This document shows positions 15,660 through 23,601 of a stretch of 64,000 nucleotides of DNA, in pieces; the stretch's first letter is position 1, and each line of letters opens with the position of its first letter. The notes beneath the pieces were generated by a model. That model was not told the origin of the DNA, did not search any database, and was given only the letters and a program-made list of their open reading frames with translations. A program made the translations under genes and the position numbers. The stretch is from Acinetobacter sp. ANC 5054 (lineage in GTDB: Bacteria; Pseudomonadota; Gammaproteobacteria; Pseudomonadales; Moraxellaceae), in contig NZ_NEGG01000004.1 of assembly GCF_002135295.1 (NCBI RefSeq), positions 51,488 to 115,487 of the forward strand, in the 5' to 3' direction.

Positions 15660-18287
15660 TTAGACACTTAACATGCTATTAAGTGTTTCAGAAACGTTTT
15701 TAGATTTCACTTGCGGTTTCAACGCTTCAAGTTCAGCTTTCACTTCACTGCGCTGTGGCTCAGCCAAAGTGTACCAACGTGATAAAATTTGCAGTAAACG
15801 CGAGCCGACGATTGGATTTTTCTCATCTAGGAATTTTGCCAATTCCACAATGTGTTGAACACCAAAGCCCCATGTATTGACTGGATTTGCATTTAAGCCA
15901 CCTGTCACCGCACGGATACGGTTCGGTACTTTCAAATCATAATCAGGATGTGCTGTTAAAGCCTGAATGGTTTGTGCTGTTGCTTTTGGATGTGCCGCTT
16001 GCACCATGAACCATTGGTCCATCGAAAGTGCTTCATTTTTAAAGCGTGTGTAGAAATCTTGCAGTGCTTGTTGAGCTTGTTGAGCTTGTTGAGCTTGCGG
16101 TGCATCATTCCAGACCAATACACGTAATGCGCCTAAACGTTCAGACATGTTATTGGTCGCTTGATATTGCTCATTTGCCAGTTCAAATACTGATTCATCG
16201 CCTTGACGTGCCATCATACTGAGCATGATATTTTTCAGCGCACGCACACCCATCGCTTGGGAAAACTCTTTTTGCACATCTGGGTTTAGTGACAAATAGG
16301 TTTCTTTACAGAACGAACCGAGTTCACGTGCCAATGTACTCAACAAAGCATTACGCTGCTCTTGAACTTTAAGTGGGCTGTAGTCTGTATCAATACGACT
16401 ACCCAAGTACCCTTCTGCAGGCACATCAAACAGACGAGATGCCAATAATGGATCACGCTCAATTAATGCTGGTAGGGTATTTTTAATCGCATTTACATAA
16501 ATTGCAGCATCATGACCATTCAATAAAATACGTTCAAGCAATGTTTGAGTCGCTTGCCATTGGTTAAAACCGTTGGTTTCATATTGCATCAAGAATGCAA
16601 GTTCTTCATCTGAATAGTTAAACTCAAGATTGACTGGTGCTGAGAAGTTACGCAGTAATGACACGACTGGTTTCGCAGTAACACCTGTAAAGCTAATCGA
16701 TGCCGTATCTTGATCAAATAGATACACACCATCTTTAATACCATTTTCAACCAATGCAGTTGAATTCAGCACTAATTGCTCACCAGTTTGCGCATCAAAT
16801 AAAGCCAAAGCGACAGGAATTGGTACTGCTTTTAAGTTTGGATATTTCGGATGTGCTTTTAAGCTTTGTTTTAGGCTTAAGGTATACGTTTGTGCTGCTG
16901 CATCGTACTCACCTTGCGCTTCAAGCTTTGGCGTACCCGGTTGGTTATACCAAATCAGGAATGCAGATAAATCCACGCCTGAACCTGCAGTAAGCGCCGC
17001 AACCCAATCTTCAACCGTCACCGCTTGACCATCATGACGTTTAAAGTACTCATCTGTACCTAGGCGGAATTTTTCTTTACCGAGTAAAGTCGCCATCATA
17101 CGGTTAATTTCTGCACCTTTTTCGTACACAGTTGCCGTATAGAAGTTATTAATTTCGACAAAATGATCTGGACGTGGTGGATGCGATAATGGGCCTGAAT
17201 CTTCAGGGAATTGATGCGCTTTCAATACCGCAACGTCATCAATACGTTGTACCGCAGCCGATTGTAAATCTTCTGAGAAAGACTGATCACGGAATACCGT
17301 TAAACCTTCTTTTAGACACAATTGGAACCAATCACGACATGTAATACGGTTACCTGTCCAGTTATGGAAATATTCATGTGCAATCACAGATTGCACACGC
17401 ATAATCGCAGCATCTGTGGTGTATTCTTCATCGGCCAACACGCAAGAGGTGTTAAAGATGTTTAAGCCTTTATTTTCCATTGCGCCCATGTTGAAGGCAC
17501 TGGTTGCCACAATCATATAATTGTCTAGATCGTATGGGCGACCATAATGTTCTTCATCCCAGCGCATTGAATGCTTTAAAGCTTCCATTGCAATATGGCA
17601 TTTAGGGATGTCTTTTTCTTCTGCATAAATTTCTAAGGCAACATTACGACCTTCAGACGTCACATAAGAATCTTTCAAAACGGCCAAATCGCCAATCACG
17701 CAGGCAAAAAGATACGATGGCTTTTTGGTTGGATCTTGCCAAATGGTGTAGTGACGACCTTCGCCTGCTTCACCGGCTTCAATCAAGTTACCATTTGCTA
17801 GTAATACAGGAAATTTTTTGTCTGCTTCTACACGTGTAGTAAAAACAGAAAGTACGTCTGGACGGTCTGGATAGAAGGTAATTTTACGGAAACCTTCTGG
17901 CTCATTTTGTGTAACGAACAAATCGCCTGCGGCTTGATATAAACCTTCGAGTTGCGTATTGCTTTCTGGATGAATCACGACTTGTGTTTCAATGATAGCT
18001 TGCTCAGGTGCATTCGTAATCACCAATTGTTCTGCATCGACAGTATAGGCATCAGCAGCTAAAACTTGACCATTGAGCGAAATGGATTTGAGTTCTAAGT
18101 CACGGCCCAATAAAACCAAATCACCTGTAGTTTGGCGCTGCATCACCAACTTGGCATTGACATTAGTATGGTTATCAAACACTTGAATATCTAAATCAAT
18201 ACTATCGACTACAAATGAAGGCTTTTGATAATCTTTTAAATAGACAGTTTGGTCTGCTTCGACCACTGGATTTGCCGCAATGTTCAT
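15660..18287 (-). CDS. pepN: aminopeptidase N
   Basis: M1-family zinc aminopeptidase, 875 residues (E. coli PepN 870), removing N-terminal residues from peptides in the cytoplasm. The exopeptidase motif GAMEN is at residues 268-272. The zinc site HEYFH is at 304-308 with the third ligand Glu327 in KEG. An unusual stretch near residue 735 consists of repeated Ala-Gln-Gln, encoded by 9-bp tandem repeats in the C-terminal helical domain. It is monocistronic by its own terminator and flanking spacers. Confidence 0.97.
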   Translation of the reverse strand: MNIAANPVVEADQTVYLKDYQKPSFVVDSIDLDIQVFDNHTNVNAKLVMQRQTTGDLVLLGRDLELKSISLNGQVLAADAYTVDAEQLVITNAPEQAIIETQVVIHPESNTQLEGLYQAAGDLFVTQNEPEGFRKITFYPDRPDVLSVFTTRVEADKKFPVLLANGNLIEAGEAGEGRHYTIWQDPTKKPSYLFACVIGDLAVLKDSYVTSEGRNVALEIYAEEKDIPKCHIAMEALKHSMRWDEEHYGRPYDLDNYMIVATSAFNMGAMENKGLNIFNTSCVLADEEYTTDAAIMRVQSVIAHEYFHNWTGNRITCRDWFQLCLKEGLTVFRDQSFSEDLQSAAVQRIDDVAVLKAHQFPEDSGPLSHPPRPDHFVEINNFYTATVYEKGAEINRMMATLLGKEKFRLGTDEYFKRHDGQAVTVEDWVAALTAGSGVDLSAFLIWYNQPGTPKLEAQGEYDAAAQTYTLSLKQSLKAHPKYPNLKAVPIPVALALFDAQTGEQLVLNSTALVENGIKDGVYLFDQDTASISFTGVTAKPVVSLLRNFSAPVNLEFNYSDEELAFLMQYETNGFNQWQATQTLLERILLNGHDAAIYVNAIKNTLPALIERDPLLASRLFDVPAEGYLGSRIDTDYSPLKVQEQRNALLSTLARELGSFCKETYLSLNPDVQKEFSQAMGVRALKNIMLSMMARQGDESVFELANEQYQATNNMSERLGALRVLVWNDAPQAQQAQQAQQALQDFYTRFKNEALSMDQWFMVQAAHPKATAQTIQALTAHPDYDLKVPNRIRAVTGGLNANPVNTWGFGVQHIVELAKFLDEKNPIVGSRLLQILSRWYTLAEPQRSEVKAELEALKPQVKSKNVSETLNSMLSV
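16066..16098. repeat. 9-bp tandem repeat inside pepN (Ala-Gln-Gln units)
   Basis: GCTTGTTGA is repeated three times, followed by a related GCTTGCGGT unit, in frame with pepN. Slippage would add or remove Ala-Gln-Gln triplets without a frameshift. Confidence 0.85.
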
Positions 18288-18501
18288 GTGTTGTCCTATT
18301 CCTTAGTTATTGCTTGATCAGCTGTATGGAACAAATTGTGAATGATCTGATCATACGACAAGATTTGAAAGCTGTCTTAGCATTTACAATGCTTTATATA
18401 TGGGCGCAGCCTTTGTTATTTTCAATCATTGAAGCTGAATTTTTTAAAAGCTGGCTCATAATTTCATCATCTTTAAGCAAGATAAATGCCGAATTCCCTG
18501 T

Positions 18502-18522
18502 ATTTACATTTTAAATGTAAAT
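18502..18522. promoter_or_regulatory. 21-bp near-perfect palindrome
   Basis: ATTTACATTT (18502-18511) and AAATGTAAAT (18513-18522) are exact inverted copies around one base. It lies about 215 bp upstream of pepN and beyond the terminator of the neighbouring gene, and has no T-tract. It looks like a protein-binding site; the binder is unknown. Confidence 0.4.
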
Positions 18523-18534
18523 GCTAATGTGACA

Positions 18535-18565
18535 TAAAAAATAAGCACCTTAAAGTAGGTGCTTA
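18535..18565 (-). terminator. rho-independent terminator
   Basis: Stem AAGCACCT/AGGTGCTT with a plus-strand A-run that gives the U-tract on the minus strand. It ends the 92-residue gene at 18617. Confidence 0.85.
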
Positions 18566-18616
18566 TAAATAGTTTAGTGCTGCATTGGAAACGTTGTTGT
18601 TAATAAAATATTCGGA

Positions 18617-18895
18617 TTATTTATTGGCAAAAATTAAATCTAAAGCACTGTCATAATCGGCGGCAAAGTGAAAATTAAACCGCGAAACGGAGCCTTTTAA
18701 AAATGTCTCAATTTCAGCAGTTGCACCAGCGACATATATGGTAAAAACTTGGTGCTGACTCGCCAAACCCAATAATTCAGCCGTTTTCTCCAACGTTTGG
18801 TCATGTCCAATAATTAACGCACCCACCATACTGCCATCATTTTGTTTATACAGTTGCATGCGGGTAATATTGCTAGTTTTAAGTGCATCAGACAT
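18617..18895 (-). CDS. hypothetical 92-residue protein
   Basis: Small soluble protein that I do not recognise. The pattern GALIIGHDQ followed by a helix, FTIYVAGATAE and a terminal helix suggests an alternating beta/alpha fold. It could be a STAS-like or SpoIIAA-like domain, but no diagnostic residue supports this. An ATG start, a purine-rich GGAAAAAA ribosome-binding region and its own strong terminator indicate a real, monocistronic gene. The neighbours pepN and the small plus-strand gene give no functional hint. Confidence 0.7.
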   Translation of the reverse strand: MSDALKTSNITRMQLYKQNDGSMVGALIIGHDQTLEKTAELLGLASQHQVFTIYVAGATAEIETFLKGSVSRFNFHFAADYDSALDLIFANK

Positions 18896-19351
18896 GGTTT
18901 TTTCCCTTCAATCATCGGTGAGAAGTGAGCTTTAAATATTCAGACTCATCCCATGGTTCATTTATCCATGTTGAGGCGAGCGATTAAATAAATTAAGTCA
19001 TAAAATCCATTGTGTTATAGCATATTTATCTAGCAAAGAATCAAAAATCCATTTTCAAACCCTAATCTTGAAAACTTAAGCTGTTAAATGCACTACAGTG
19101 TGGCAATATCAACACTTCACACATTTCTGACAACTTGTTTGCTCAATACTTTTATTGCATACAGATTTTGTTACACCTTAGATATTTTATAATTTTCTTA
19201 AATATTTCAATTACTTTTATAAAGTTTCTTATTTTTAAAAATTAAATTCCCTCAGCAAGATTATTTTGTGCATACATTTTGCTTTATCTCTTAGGACACA
19301 TACACAATCACCAGATTGAAAAATCTACTCGAAAACAAAAAGAGGTGCATT
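18896..19351. other. 456-bp divergent intergenic region
   Basis: Lies between two small orphan genes transcribed away from each other and must hold both promoters. A+T-rich, with TTGCTCAATACTTTTATTGC around 19138-19157 as a possible promoter element. I see no open frame, RNA gene or repeat in it. Confidence 0.4.
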
Positions 19352-19615
19352 ATGTTTATTAAAGATCATATAGTTCGTATGGAGAATTTAAAAACCTTAC
19401 AATCCTTAGATGCGACAAATATTGATCATAAGGTCATTGCCATGTTTATGAGTTGTGAAGGAGTTGACTTAAAAGCACATGAAGTCAGTGCAATACTCAA
19501 TACCTACGATGCCTTGGGTTCAAAAAAAGTGCCTTCTAAAAAAGTACAAGCGCTTATTCAAGCAAAACAAATCGGTGAGGAGGACGAATCAATCCCATGC
19601 CCTGCAGCCTATTAA
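19352..19615 (+). CDS. hypothetical 87-residue protein
   Basis: Unrecognised small protein starting MFIKDHIVRMENL. It is mostly helical, with a Lys-rich middle (GSKKVPSKKVQA) and a terminal ESIPCPAAY containing its second Cys. The ATG at 19352 is chosen because AGAGGTG lies at 19341-19347; an upstream TTG at 19316 has no such site. A perfect hairpin terminator follows. Its long, gene-free upstream region suggests individual regulation. No function can be proposed. Confidence 0.7.
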   Translation: MFIKDHIVRMENLKTLQSLDATNIDHKVIAMFMSCEGVDLKAHEVSAILNTYDALGSKKVPSKKVQALIQAKQIGEEDESIPCPAAY

Positions 19616-19631
19616 TTTTAACATCCAACTA

Positions 19632-19660
19632 AAGAGCTACATGACATGTAGCTCTTTTTT
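19632..19660 (+). terminator. rho-independent terminator
   Basis: Twelve-base arms AAGAGCTACATG/CATGTAGCTCTT followed by six T, 16 bp after the stop of the 87-residue gene. Confidence 0.9.
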
Positions 19661-19714
19661 ATTCCCTCTGATTTTTCAATTGAAATAGCAACCCCGCCCT
19701 GAATAGGAGATGTG

Positions 19715-19720
19715 TATAAT
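19715..19720 (+). promoter_or_regulatory. consensus -10 box of the zinc-ribbon/thiM operon
   Basis: A perfect TATAAT lies about 31 bp upstream of the ATG at 19751, with the ribosome-binding site AAGGAAAG between. The -35 region is poor. No thiamine-pyrophosphate riboswitch elements are visible before this operon. Confidence 0.45.
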
Positions 19721-19750
19721 CAGTATATGATTTAAGGAAAGTGATCACCG

Positions 19751-20908
19751 ATGTTCAATATTCTACGCAAGCAAATGGATGAAAGTACGCAATGCCCATT
19801 GTGTCATGCATCTATGTATTGGGTAGATGCTGAACAACTCGACGAACAGGAATTTAACTTTTACGAATGCAGTCATTGTAAACATCAGATTTATCCTGAG
19901 CAGCAATATAACTGTCATTGCGAAGCTTGCCAAAATGCGCGCAAAAAACTCCTTAAAGAAACTCGTCTCCAAGAACAACGTAAACAAAAAAGCAAAACCA
20001 TAATTGAACGTGAACTCAATGAACTGAGTTTCCTGCAAAAGCTGTTTTTATTGGCTTTATTGGATAATCACGTACAGGAACATACGACTTATCAAGAATA
20101 TATTGATTGGGATGCGATCAAGTATTACAACATCAGTCCAAATTATCTATTTCAGCAATTCATCAAAAAGCATTTGGTGCATGAACAGATTTTGGTGGTC
20201 AAAGATGATGCTGTCCAAGCTGAACAGTACTATATCAATGTCCGTCTAGACGGTTATTCTGAGCCGAGTTTATTTAGTATTGTGCAACAACTGCGCCATT
20301 GGTTTTATGAAAATTTATCGATGGGTGTGCCTTTCAAAACTGCTGATGAAGTAAAAGAAAATTTATACTTAATCTTGTATCAAGAAATTGTGCAATTTAT
20401 GCAGTTTTATTGCAAAACTTGGGGCGTCCAAATTGCCGGAAATAAAAGCTTTCAAGTGTTCTGCTTCCGATTATTAGACAGCCTAGCCGTTGGACAAATC
20501 TATTATATGATCCAATCTGCACTAGAATATTTACATGGTCAAAAAGCCTTGCAAGCTCGCAATGAAAATTTTATTAATACCAATTTACTGAAAAAAACCT
20601 TACAGCAATATCGCGAACGTGCATTACAAGAGAAATGGGAAACCTTCACCCTGCCTCGCCCACCTCAATTACCATTGAGTAAGATGAGTGAAATTTTACT
20701 TTTTCAATTTTTAGGGCTTGATGAAGGTATTTTTGTACAGCCGATTCGCCATGCGTGGAAAAAAATTGAGCCGCGTTTAAATTTTTATTCGACTAAACGT
20801 TGTATGTATTGTGGTTCGCAAGAACTTTCTGTCGATTATGATGCCTCGGATTATGTCAGCTTATTCTGTCGTAATTGTAAGCATCAAGACCACTATTTCA
20901 CCCGTTAA
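19751..20908 (+). CDS. unknown protein with zinc ribbons at both ends
   Basis: A 385-residue protein I cannot assign to a named family. The N-terminus has CPLC (about residues 15-18) and CSHC (about 40-43), followed by CHCEAC, which together look like one or two treble-clef or ribbon zinc sites. A basic, glutamine-rich helical linker follows. The centre is a helical, aromatic-rich domain. The C-terminus repeats a ribbon, CMYCGS and CRNCKHQ. The two-ended Cys pattern suggests nucleic-acid or protein binding. It is 12 bp from thiM and clearly co-transcribed, but no thiamine role is evident from its sequence. Confidence 0.8.
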   Translation: MFNILRKQMDESTQCPLCHASMYWVDAEQLDEQEFNFYECSHCKHQIYPEQQYNCHCEACQNARKKLLKETRLQEQRKQKSKTIIERELNELSFLQKLFLLALLDNHVQEHTTYQEYIDWDAIKYYNISPNYLFQQFIKKHLVHEQILVVKDDAVQAEQYYINVRLDGYSEPSLFSIVQQLRHWFYENLSMGVPFKTADEVKENLYLILYQEIVQFMQFYCKTWGVQIAGNKSFQVFCFRLLDSLAVGQIYYMIQSALEYLHGQKALQARNENFINTNLLKKTLQQYRERALQEKWETFTLPRPPQLPLSKMSEILLFQFLGLDEGIFVQPIRHAWKKIEPRLNFYSTKRCMYCGSQELSVDYDASDYVSLFCRNCKHQDHYFTR

Positions 20909-20920
20909 GGGAGAACAAGC

Positions 20921-21790
20921 ATGAATCAACCTGAAAACCTAAATTCAACGATGGACAATGAATTGACCGATCTAACCAATCCGCTCTTAGAAAAAGTTAT
21001 TAATGCGTGGGCGGAATTAAAGGCTACTCAACCTTTGGTACATATTATTACCAATGCTGTAGCGAGTAATTATGTTGCCAATGTCTTATTGGCTGCTGGT
21101 GCGTCACCGGCTATGATTGATAATCCATTTGAAGCGGAAAGTTTTGCCTCGATTGCCAGTGCTATTAATATCAATTTAGGCACGCCAAATGCTGAACAAA
21201 TGCAGGCGATGCAAATTACTGCGCAAACGGCTCAACAACTCAATAAACCGTGGGTACTCGACCCTGTAGGTTATGGACCTGTGCTACCTTGGCGATCAGA
21301 AATGGTCGATACTTTATTGCAATACAAACCAACCATCATTCGTGGCAACGCTTCTGAAATTAGTGGTCTTGCTGGTAATCAAAGTGAATCGCGTGGTGTC
21401 GATAGTACTTTAAACAGTGCTGAAATTTACCTACATGCACTGCCCTTGCTTGAACACACTGAATGCATTGCAATTTCTGGTGAATCGGATTTTATTTTAT
21501 CGAAAGAAATGAACGCAGTAATACAAATTAATGGTGGCTCTTATTTACAACCAAAGGTAACCGCTTCGGGTTGTGCCTTAGGTGCACTCACTGCGGCTTA
21601 TTGTGCAGTCAGTCAAAATATTAGCGTTGGTGCTATTGCGGCGCATTTACATTTTGCTATTGCTGGTTTAAAAGCCTATGAAATTGCGTCTAGTGTCGGG
21701 AGTTTTAATGTTGCCTTTCTAGACGAAATTTATAATTTAAATGAAGATGATTTTCATCAGTTTGCCAGTATCCAAATTTTAGCTTTATAA
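20921..21790 (+). CDS. thiM: hydroxyethylthiazole kinase
   Basis: Thiamine salvage enzyme phosphorylating 4-methyl-5-(2-hydroxyethyl)thiazole. Ribokinase-like fold, 289 residues. Conserved parts are HIITNAVASNYVANVLLAAGASPAM, LDPVGYGP, IIRGNASEI and the anion hole VTASGCALGA with Cys218. It carries about 25 extra residues at the N-terminus compared with common ThiM. The ribosome-binding site GGGAGAA lies between it and the zinc-ribbon gene. thiD and thiE are not adjacent, so salvage would depend on genes elsewhere. Confidence 0.93.
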   Translation: MNQPENLNSTMDNELTDLTNPLLEKVINAWAELKATQPLVHIITNAVASNYVANVLLAAGASPAMIDNPFEAESFASIASAININLGTPNAEQMQAMQITAQTAQQLNKPWVLDPVGYGPVLPWRSEMVDTLLQYKPTIIRGNASEISGLAGNQSESRGVDSTLNSAEIYLHALPLLEHTECIAISGESDFILSKEMNAVIQINGGSYLQPKVTASGCALGALTAAYCAVSQNISVGAIAAHLHFAIAGLKAYEIASSVGSFNVAFLDEIYNLNEDDFHQFASIQILAL

Positions 21791-21827
21791 AATATCAGCG
21801 TGCATCCAAATGTTTGCATGAATCAAA

Positions 21828-21865
21828 AATCTGCTTAAATTGTTTAATTTAAGCAGATTTTTTTT
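21828..21865. terminator. bidirectional rho-independent terminator
   Basis: Fourteen-base arms AAATCTGCTTAAAT/ATTTAAGCAGATTT followed by T8. It lies between the convergent thiM and lipoprotein genes. Confidence 0.88.
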
Positions 21866-21882
21866 AATTTGGATCATCCCAT

Positions 21883-22437
21883 TTAATTTTGACTATGCAC
21901 AACAGAACTTGCAGTCTCAGGTGTATTCTCTGCTTCAACTGAATTGTCTGGTTCTTCTTCTGTTGGATTACTCAGCAACATATCCAAATCATAATCGCCT
22001 GCATACACAATATTCTTAATCTTTTCGCAACCTTCACCGCCCATTTCATAGGTCAAGACTTTGTTTTCACTATTGTCTTTTATCTCAGCACGTACCGTAT
22101 TATTTTTCTTATCAAAGCTTAACGTTGGTTTGAGCTTATTCGGTGGGTCTTGCATGTCTGAAAATATGTCAAAATCGATATTGCACACTTGCTGGGTTTT
22201 TCGACATTGAATTTCGTCTTTAATCCGATCAGCCATCACAGGTTCAAAATATTCACTAACTTGTGTAGTAGTTAAGTTATGCAATTTTAGATTTTGACTA
22301 TAAATCTGTTGGACTAATTTTTCAGGTGCAATACACTTGTCTGCATGAGTTTGTGCTTTTTGTTCCGCAGGCTTACACCCTACGACCAATAGCAATGAGG
22401 CAAAACCAAGTACATGAAAAATAGGTTTTAATTGCAT
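21883..22437 (-). CDS. putative lipoprotein of unknown function
   Basis: Predicted lipoprotein of 184 residues. From the ATG at 22437 (MQLKPIFHVLG) the signal peptide ends at the lipobox LVVGC with Cys21. An in-frame ATG at 22470 overlaps the upstream stop codon and would add 11 residues; I prefer the shorter form because it gives a normal signal length. The mature part has four more cysteines and an acidic C-terminal tail (EEEPDNSVEAENTPE). No domain is recognised. It follows the unknown 242-residue gene directly, so the two are probably an operon. Confidence 0.75.
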   Translation of the reverse strand: MQLKPIFHVLGFASLLLVVGCKPAEQKAQTHADKCIAPEKLVQQIYSQNLKLHNLTTTQVSEYFEPVMADRIKDEIQCRKTQQVCNIDFDIFSDMQDPPNKLKPTLSFDKKNNTVRAEIKDNSENKVLTYEMGGEGCEKIKNIVYAGDYDLDMLLSNPTEEEPDNSVEAENTPETASSVVHSQN

Positions 22438-22469
22438 ACGAAATCCCAAAGTATCCATCAAATTAAACA

Positions 22470-23198
22470 TTAAACTGCCCGACCCATTGCAATATTCATT
22501 GATGCTTCAAAGATCGTTGAAACATTCAATTTACATATACACATCATACCCATGCCATCAAAATAATCTGGTACATGCTGCATAAAATATTGAATATGTA
22601 CATCCGACTTATTTCGAAGTTGCACCAACTGTTCTGGTGTCACTTTTGGTAAATCACATAAATGCACAAATATATTTTCTGTACGTTGCTGCACATCATG
22701 ATGACGCACCCGCATACTCTTTAAAATATCCATGTATTCTTCTGGCATTTCGGCATCATATCTTGGATAAAATTTAACAGAACGTGAAGCAAATAATGTA
22801 TATACCTTTGGTTGTGTCACTGTAGCCACAAACCACATTGGAATAGCGGGAAAACGTATTTGAAACTGCATTGCTACTTTGATTGCAGAATTCAAGGTAA
22901 GGTTATGACTACGATACTCAGGCAACACCCCAGCACGTGAGTTAAAAATTAAAATTGGTCGATTTTTGTGGTTTAGTTTTAATATACGAATAATATTTTG
23001 ACCGATTAATTTATCACGATGAAAAAATTGCACCACTGGGATCGCAACTGCATCTGGATCATGCAAATATTCATATAATTGTTCTATACGCGAACTCGGG
23101 AAAATTTTCTGATCAAAATCCCAAAGTTGTTGAAAAAAATCGTGTTTCTTTTCTGTTGAAAGTTTACTGAAATCGATTACATTTTCAGATATCTTCAT
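22470..23198 (-). CDS. unknown protein, possibly GNAT-like acyltransferase
   Basis: A 242-residue cytosolic protein. The segment LIFNSRAGVLPEYRSHNLTL and its flanking strands resemble the acyl-CoA-binding motif A of GNAT N-acyltransferases (v-x-P-E-Y-R), and the order of preceding strands fits. A canonical Q/RxxGxG/A loop is missing, so this is only a fold guess. The C-terminus contains CICKLNVSTIFEASMN. ATG 23198 is preferred to the TTG at 23210. It is translationally adjacent to the downstream lipoprotein gene. Confidence 0.6.
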   Translation of the reverse strand: MKISENVIDFSKLSTEKKHDFFQQLWDFDQKIFPSSRIEQLYEYLHDPDAVAIPVVQFFHRDKLIGQNIIRILKLNHKNRPILIFNSRAGVLPEYRSHNLTLNSAIKVAMQFQIRFPAIPMWFVATVTQPKVYTLFASRSVKFYPRYDAEMPEEYMDILKSMRVRHHDVQQRTENIFVHLCDLPKVTPEQLVQLRNKSDVHIQYFMQHVPDYFDGMGMMCICKLNVSTIFEASMNIAMGRAV

Positions 23199-23601
23199 AC
23201 AATTACCCAAATAATCAATTCTGTTTTAGAATAGACCTACATAAACTTTGAATGATTTAAAAAATAAAATTCACAACTTTCATGTTCTATTTATTGCGAT
23301 TAAATAATTTTAAAAATGTACACGTGAAGTGTATTGGCATTGCCAAATACCGCCCTGTGTTGCGTCGTTCAACATATGATTAATTATGAAATGAGAAGCT
23401 AAAACTTCACATCTATCCCCTATTGCTATTTATAAACTAACTGTTAATTTGTGTAAATATGGTATATTTTGCAAATGCATTTTCCAACAATAAATTACGC
23501 TAAAATTTTCAACTACACAGTCATTTCCATTTTTCAAATAAAAAAGACAGCTCCTAGAAGCTGTCTCTTGCATAATTCACTTTTCAATTGAGATTTAACG
23601 A
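23199..23601. other. 403-bp intergenic region
   Basis: Upstream region of the unknown pair plus the terminator of the TerC-like gene. It includes a small TTGGC/GCCAA inverted repeat near 23333 and is otherwise A+T-rich. No open frame or RNA gene is apparent. Confidence 0.4.
23539..23566 (-). terminator. rho-independent terminator of the TerC-like gene
   Basis: Stem AGACAGCT/AGCTGTCT with a 6-nt loop and a plus-strand A-run (minus-strand U-tract), 36 bp beyond the stop. Confidence 0.88.

Larger units (their letters stand above)
18288..18616. other. 329-bp intergenic region upstream of pepN
   Basis: Holds the pepN promoter side, a 21-bp palindrome at 18502-18522 and the terminator of the next minus-strand gene. 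A 62-codon plus-strand frame from about 18329 lacks a ribosome-binding site and is not called. Confidence 0.5.

Noticed and set aside
16066..16098. CRISPR-like short direct repeats
   Set aside because: The repeats are contiguous 9-bp units inside pepN without spacers.
18215..18514. Plus-strand open frame overlapping the pepN start
   Set aside because: It overlaps a certain gene, has no ribosome-binding site and its internal ATG at about 18329 also lacks one.
19616..19750. Thiamine-pyrophosphate riboswitch before the thiM operon
   Set aside because: Neither the CTGAGA nor the ACCTGATC-type conserved element is present.
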